Assembly: GCA_947459855.1 (NCBI GenBank)
Contig: CANHFL010000019.1
Coordinates: forward strand, 1 to 9,386
Length of the DNA stretch: 9,386 nucleotides
Direction: 5' to 3'
DNA from: Planctomycetaceae bacterium
GTDB taxonomy: Bacteria > Planctomycetota > Phycisphaerae > Phycisphaerales > SM1A02
Under the pieces are notes generated by a model. The model saw only the letters and a program-made list of their open reading frames with translations. It was not told the DNA's origin and did not search any database. Shown in pieces: positions 6,351 through 9,386 of the stretch. Made by a program: the position numbers and the translations under genes. Each line of letters begins with the position of its first letter. Positions within the stretch are counted from its first letter, which is position 1.

Positions 6351-6928
6351 ACCACAAGGTGCGCGGCATCGCGGTACGCCGCGGCATGCGCGCCGTACGT
6401 CGGCTCCGCCACGTTCTCGAAGAAGTGCCGCAGGTACTCGATGGGCCACGGCCTGTCGCCGGCGCGCTCGCGGGCGGCGGCGCGCTCCCAGCGCACGTCG
6501 CGCGGGGCGTCCACGTAGACGGCCACGTCCACGTGCGCGCGCGGCAGGGGGTGCAGCGCGTGCAGGCCCTCCACGACGATCACGGGCGCGGGCTCAACGT
6601 GCTGCTCGCCGACGCGCGCATGCGCCTCGAACGTCCAGCGCGGGATGCGCGTGGCGCGGCCGGCGCGCAGCTCGGCCAGGTCGGCCGCCAGTCGGGCCAG
6701 GTCGGACGATTCCGGCAGGTCGCGCAGGTGCTCGGGCGTGCGGTCGTAGTCGGGCAGGTAGTGGTCGGTGCTCACGATGCACGCCGAGACACGCGCCGCC
6801 AGCGTCGACTTGCCGGCCGCCACCGGGCCGGTGATCCCGACCACCGCGCGCGGAGCGCGTGCGCGTGCGGCGTCCAGGATCGCCTGCGCGGCCTGCTCGA
6901 ACGTGACGATGCGCGGGTCCGCTGCCAC
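6338..6928 (-). CDS. Uridine-kinase-like P-loop nucleoside kinase
   Basis: The product has 196 residues from a GTG start. Walker A is GITGPVAAGKST (31-42, Lys40). DHYLPDYD (55-62) resembles the DxYY metal/substrate motif of uridine kinases, VIVVEGLHAL (116-125) is the conserved EG block, and RWERAAARERAG (146-157) could be the arginine lid. The family transfers phosphate from ATP to uridine or cytidine, or to ribulose-5-phosphate in phosphoribulokinase. The canonical NFDHP and P-YDF blocks are replaced by LPESSD (71-76) and IPRWTF (95-100), so substrate choice is uncertain. Its position between tdk and nupC favours a nucleoside. The GTG is chosen because the homologous region starts just after it and a TATCCT lies 6 nt upstream, with no Shine-Dalgarno. 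The open frame continues upstream antisense to nupC, but that part looks non-coding. Confidence 0.82.
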   Translation of the reverse strand: MAADPRIVTFEQAAQAILDAARARAPRAVVGITGPVAAGKSTLAARVSACIVSTDHYLPDYDRTPEHLRDLPESSDLARLAADLAELRAGRATRIPRWTFEAHARVGEQHVEPAPVIVVEGLHALHPLPRAHVDVAVYVDAPRDVRWERAAARERAGDRPWPIEYLRHFFENVAEPTYGAHAAAYRDAAHLVVVSG

Positions 6929-6934
6929 GCGCGC

Positions 6935-6940
6935 AGGATA
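6935..6940 (-). promoter_or_regulatory. Putative -10 box for the uridine-kinase-like gene, leaderless
   Basis: Minus-strand TATCCT ends 6 nt before the GTG start, so the predicted first transcribed base is at or beside the G of GTG. No Shine-Dalgarno fits in this space, which makes this the clearest leaderless candidate in the window. No convincing -35 is seen. Confidence 0.45.
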
Positions 6941-6957
6941 GGCCCCGCGCGGGGGCC
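6941..6957. repeat. GC-rich palindrome between divergent promoters
   Basis: GGCCCC (6941-6946) and GGGGCC (6952-6957) flank a GCGCG centre. It lies exactly between the outward-facing -10-like boxes of the kinase gene (6935-6940) and nupC (6963-6968), so it occupies the core promoter spacer of both. It could be an operator for a dimeric regulator, but a 6-bp GC arm is also easy to find by chance here. Confidence 0.35.
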
Positions 6958-6962
6958 GTCCG

Positions 6963-6968
6963 TATGCT
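6963..6968 (+). promoter_or_regulatory. Putative -10 box for nupC
   Basis: TATGCT would start transcription near 6975, giving a leader of about 44 nt before the nupC ATG. Unlike the neighbouring minus-strand gene, nupC has a Shine-Dalgarno-like ACGGAG (7008-7013) 5 nt before its ATG. No good -35 is visible. Confidence 0.4.
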
Positions 6969-7018
6969 GCGCCCGCCGCCGCGCCGTCGCGCGTCCGGCG
7001 CACCCGCACGGAGCGCAC

Positions 7019-8323
7019 ATGCAGCAGTACGTGGGAATACTCGGCATCCTGGCGATCCTGGCCATCGGCTGGGCCCTGAGCACCGACCGCCGAGCCATCA
7101 ACTGGCGCACCGTCGGCGCGGGCGTCGCGCTGCAGGCCGTGATCGCGTTCCTCTTCATCAGCTTCCCGCCGATCGTCGCGGCGTTCACGCTGTTCGCGAC
7201 GGGCGTCACCAAGGTCATCGGCTTCGCGGACGATGGCACCCGCTTCATCTTCGGGAACGCCGCCGACGCATCCGGCGCGTGGGGATTCATCTTCGCGGTC
7301 AAGGTGCTGCCGATCATCATCTTCTTCGCGTCGCTGATGGCCGTGCTCTACCACCTGGGCATCATGCAGCGCGTGGTTGCGGTGCTGGCCGCACTGCTTC
7401 GCCGGACGCTCGGGATCAGCGGCGCCGAGTCGCTCTCGGCCGCGGCGAACATCTTCCTGGGCCAGACCGAGGCTCCGCTCACGGTCAAGCCGTTCATCGC
7501 CGGCATGACCCGCTCGCAGGTCATGTGCATCATGGTCGGCGGCTTCGCCACCATCGCCGGCAGCGTGATGGCGGCGTACATCGTGATGGTCGGCGGCGAA
7601 GCGGAAGCGTCTCGCATCGAGGTCGCCAAGCACTTCATGTGCGCCAGCGTGATGTCCGCGCCGGCGGGCATCGTGATGGCCAAGCTGATGCTGCCCGAGA
7701 CCGAGCGCGTGCCCGAGGAGACGCTGCAGGCCCTGCGTGAAATGCCGCGGACCACCGCCAACGTCATGGACGCCGCCGCCGAGGGCGCCACCGACGGCCT
7801 GAAGCTGGCGCTCAACGTCGCCGCGATGCTGGTCGCGTTCGTCTCGCTGATCGCGCTGCTCAACTGGCCGCTGGCCGCGCTCAGCGAGGTCAACGCGTCC
7901 TGGTTGCCGATCGCCACGTGGCGCGAATCGCTCGGCCTGCCGGTCCTGAGCTTCCAGAACGTCCTGGGCATCGTGCTGCAGCCGCTCGCGTGGCTGATGG
8001 GTGCCGGCGCCGAGGCGCGCACCGTCGGAGCCCTGCTGGGTGAGCAGGTGATCGCCACCGAGTTCGTCGCGTACGTCGACCTCGCGCAGCAGGTGAAGGC
8101 CGGGACCATCAGCGCGCGCGGTGAGACGATCGCCACCTACGCGCTCTGCGGCTTCGCGAACCTGCCCAGCATCGCGATCCAGATCGGCGGCCTGGGTGCG
8201 ATGGCGCCGGCGCGCCGCGCGGACTTCGCCGCCATCGGCCTCCGTGCGATGGTCGCCGGTGCACTGGCGTGCTGGATGACGGGCGCGTTCGCGGGCGTGT
8301 TCGTGCCGGTCGCGGGCGGGTGA
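7019..8323 (+). CDS. nupC: Concentrative nucleoside transporter (CNT family, NupC-like)
   Basis: The 434-residue protein is the usual length for bacterial CNTs. It imports nucleosides across the inner membrane, driven by Na+ or H+. Visible family blocks are an N-terminal helix pair (about 3-20 and 31-50), ESLSAAANIFLGQTEAP (137-153) with the nucleoside-binding QTE of hairpin 1, TEFVAY (347-352) with Glu348 matching a ligand-binding Glu, and ALCGFANLPSIAIQIGG (375-391), where Asn381 and Ser384 match the ribose-binding Asn and Ser of the Vibrio cholerae transporter. Asn144 and the FATIAGS segment (176-182) fit the Na+ site of that transporter, suggesting sodium coupling. The ATG has a Shine-Dalgarno-like ACGGAG upstream. 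The gene is divergent from the uridine-kinase-like gene and close to tdk, which supports a salvage module. NupC is used as the family symbol; pyrimidine versus purine preference cannot be read from sequence. Confidence 0.95.
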   Translation: MQQYVGILGILAILAIGWALSTDRRAINWRTVGAGVALQAVIAFLFISFPPIVAAFTLFATGVTKVIGFADDGTRFIFGNAADASGAWGFIFAVKVLPIIIFFASLMAVLYHLGIMQRVVAVLAALLRRTLGISGAESLSAAANIFLGQTEAPLTVKPFIAGMTRSQVMCIMVGGFATIAGSVMAAYIVMVGGEAEASRIEVAKHFMCASVMSAPAGIVMAKLMLPETERVPEETLQALREMPRTTANVMDAAAEGATDGLKLALNVAAMLVAFVSLIALLNWPLAALSEVNASWLPIATWRESLGLPVLSFQNVLGIVLQPLAWLMGAGAEARTVGALLGEQVIATEFVAYVDLAQQVKAGTISARGETIATYALCGFANLPSIAIQIGGLGAMAPARRADFAAIGLRAMVAGALACWMTGAFAGVFVPVAGG

Positions 8324-8340
8324 GCGCCGACTCCCCGCCC
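8314..8340 (+). terminator. Terminator-like hairpin at the end of nupC
   Basis: GGGCGGG (8314-8320) pairs with CCCGCCC (8334-8340). GAG (8322-8324) pairs with CTC (8331-8333), with one bulged T and a 6-nt loop. The stem of 10 pairs includes the nupC stop codon region. The following bases are ATAACGAAGG, not a T-run, so termination efficiency is uncertain. It separates nupC from the sulfatase gene. Confidence 0.5.
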
Positions 8341-8346
8341 ATAACG

Positions 8347-8352
8347 AAGGAG
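8347..8352 (+). promoter_or_regulatory. Shine-Dalgarno-like site before an alternative sulfatase start
   Basis: AAGGAG lies 4 nt before a GTG at 8357 that is in frame with the sulfatase ATG at 8417. If used, the protein would gain 20 residues before its signal peptide, with an unusual polar, arginine-rich extension. It competes with the TATGTT-plus-ATG interpretation, so it is recorded as a possible site only. Confidence 0.35.
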
Positions 8353-8400
8353 TCCCGTGGAAGGCGGCCGTGCCCGGTTTGTGCATCGGGCGGCGCGTGC

Positions 8401-8406
8401 TATGTT
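8401..8406 (+). promoter_or_regulatory. Putative -10 box for the sulfatase gene, near-leaderless
   Basis: TATGTT ends 10 nt before the ATG at 8417, predicting a transcription start about 3-5 nt before the ATG. TTGTGC (8379-8384) is a weak -35 candidate with a 16-nt spacer, the best -10/-35 pair in the window. No Shine-Dalgarno lies before this ATG. Confidence 0.45.
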
Positions 8407-8416
8407 GTCGGGTCCG

Positions 8417-9386
8417 ATGAAGTTCCCAGTCGTTCAACCCCGTCGTGGTCTGGCCTCCGCCGCCGTGCTGCTCCCCGCGTGCTGGCTTGGCGCCGCCGGC
8501 AGCGCCGCCGCCCCGCCCGTCAATCGCTCGAACGTCCTGGTGATCGTGCTCGACGACCTGGGCATCGACCAGGCGTCGTACCAGCCCTTCGGCTGGAACG
8601 GCGCGCCCCTGTCGCCCTCGATGCCGGTGCTCGGCGCGATCGCGCAGCAGGGCGTCAGCTTCCGCAATTTCTGGGCGACGCCCGAGTGCTCGCCGTCGCG
8701 CGCCGCGATGCTCACCGGCCGCCACGGCTTCCGCACCGGCGTCGTCACGGCGATCGTCGACCCGATGCTCCCGGTGGTGCAGGTGCACCCCTCCGAGGTC
8801 ACCGTGCCCAAGCTCCTGAAGCAGGCCGGCTACGCGACCGGCATGCTCGGCAAGTACCACATGGCCGGTGGTCCGTCGAACACGCCGCCGGGCTACGGCT
8901 ACCAGGCGCCGGCGTCGACGCTCGGCCTGGACTTCTACGACGGCTACTGGGACCTCCCGCCCTCGGTGGACTCCACCTTGGGAGGGCAGATGCCGGACGG
9001 CACCTACAGCTGCGGCACCATCGGCGGCATCGCCGTGACGGGCGCCGCGTGCTTCCCCGACGGCGACTGCCGCGAGAACCTCCACCCGCTCGACGCGATG
9101 GCGATGGGCGGCACGCCGCTGCTGAACCCGGACGGCACGCTCGTGCAGTCCTGCTCCGGCGCAACCTGCACCGGCATCGACTTCACCATCCCGAACGCCT
9201 ACTACGCGTGGCCGCGCACGACCACCACGCCCGTCTCCGCGGTGCACACGACGCAGCCGCACCGCGAGTACCTGACCAACTTCATCGCGCGCCGGACCGT
9301 CGACTGGGTGCAGCAGGCGCGCGCGGCCGGCAAGCCCTGGCTCGCCTTCACGATGCACTCGGCCGCCCACACGCCGATCCAGTCCC
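8417..9386 (+). CDS. Exported formylglycine-dependent sulfatase (S1 family), 3'-truncated
   Basis: The frame stays open to the window edge, giving 323 visible residues. An N-terminal export signal is likely (MKFPVVQPRR, hydrophobic 11-27, cut near AGSAAA at about 32). The sulfatase core shows NVLVIVLDDLG (39-49) with metal-binding Asp46 and Asp47, and CSPSR (91-95) whose Cys91 should be oxidised to formylglycine, followed by AAMLTGRHGFRTG. GKYH (145-148) gives the active-site Lys146 and His148, and HSAAHTP (314-320) the next His block. The enzyme hydrolyses sulfate esters outside the cytoplasm; the substrate is unknown. Residues 195-260 form an insertion with five cysteines (199, 212, 218, 246 and 251), possibly disulfide-linked. 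The start is uncertain: ATG 8417 gives a clean signal peptide, ATG 8402 is also in frame, and GTG 8357 has a better Shine-Dalgarno. A nearby fucosidase hints at sulfated fucose glycans. Confidence 0.92.
   Translation, partial: MKFPVVQPRRGLASAAVLLPACWLGAAGSAAAPPVNRSNVLVIVLDDLGIDQASYQPFGWNGAPLSPSMPVLGAIAQQGVSFRNFWATPECSPSRAAMLTGRHGFRTGVVTAIVDPMLPVVQVHPSEVTVPKLLKQAGYATGMLGKYHMAGGPSNTPPGYGYQAPASTLGLDFYDGYWDLPPSVDSTLGGQMPDGTYSCGTIGGIAVTGAACFPDGDCRENLHPLDAMAMGGTPLLNPDGTLVQSCSGATCTGIDFTIPNAYYAWPRTTTTPVSAVHTTQPHREYLTNFIARRTVDWVQQARAAGKPWLAFTMHSAAHTPIQS

Noticed and set aside
8471..8484. LPAC in the sulfatase signal peptide as a lipoprotein lipobox
   Set aside because: Proline next to the -1 residue does not fit the lipobox consensus, and the hydrophobic stretch continues past the cysteine to a better signal peptidase I site (AGSAAA).
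6338..9370. A 1010-codon open frame on the minus strand running through nupC and the sulfatase
   Set aside because: Only its last 196 codons (the kinase) show protein motifs. The rest is antisense to two clearly coding genes and has the Arg/His/Gly-rich composition typical of high-GC shadow frames.
1..9386. Mobile elements, CRISPR arrays, tRNA or rRNA genes, toxin-antitoxin or defence genes
   Set aside because: No transposase motifs, direct-repeat/spacer arrays, tRNA cloverleaf sequence or known defence domains were seen. Base composition looks even from end to end, with no sign of a recent insertion.

Overview
The window is very GC-rich (roughly 70%, with G or C at most third codon positions) and densely coding. 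It holds seven complete genes and two genes cut by the window edges. A HlyD-type periplasmic adaptor, a Sec signal peptide on the fucosidase and a probable one on the sulfatase point to a Gram-negative bacterium. The species cannot be named from sequence alone; high-GC Planctomycetota (Phycisphaerae-like) and Xanthomonadales-like gammaproteobacteria both fit the gene types, and neither is proven. Start-site architecture is mixed. Genes inside operons use Shine-Dalgarno sites or stop/start overlap, while several promoter-proximal genes have a TAnnnT -10-like hexamer only 6-10 nt before the start codon and no Shine-Dalgarno, which suggests leaderless mRNAs.

Layout. (1) Positions 1-2259 (+): the 3' part of an ABC exporter subunit with a degenerate Walker A and Q-loop, overlapping by 8 nt a HlyD-family membrane-fusion protein. 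Together they are the end of a type I-secretion-like export operon whose cargo and other subunits lie upstream. (2) Positions 2306-4853 (-): a secreted GH29 alpha-L-fucosidase followed 28 nt later by a bacterial deoxyhypusine-synthase-like enzyme. (3) Positions 4922-8323: a probable nucleoside-salvage region. It contains a polytopic membrane protein with an internal duplication, translationally coupled to a divergent type II thymidine kinase. A uridine-kinase-like P-loop kinase converges on the thymidine kinase, and a CNT-family (NupC) nucleoside transporter is transcribed divergently from that kinase. (4) Position 8417 (or 8357) to the right edge (+): the N-terminal part of an exported formylglycine-dependent sulfatase.

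How the genes fit together: NupC could import nucleosides that the two kinases trap as monophosphates. The fucosidase and the sulfatase are both exported hydrolases that could act on sulfated, fucosylated glycans, but they are not contiguous, so that link is only suggestive. No tRNA, rRNA, CRISPR, IS element or phage feature was seen, and there is no gene-free stretch over 300 nt. The most unusual points are the lysine-less ABC nucleotide-binding domain, the duplicated membrane protein beside tdk, the repeated -10-next-to-start pattern, and convergent stop codons lying inside a perfect palindrome.
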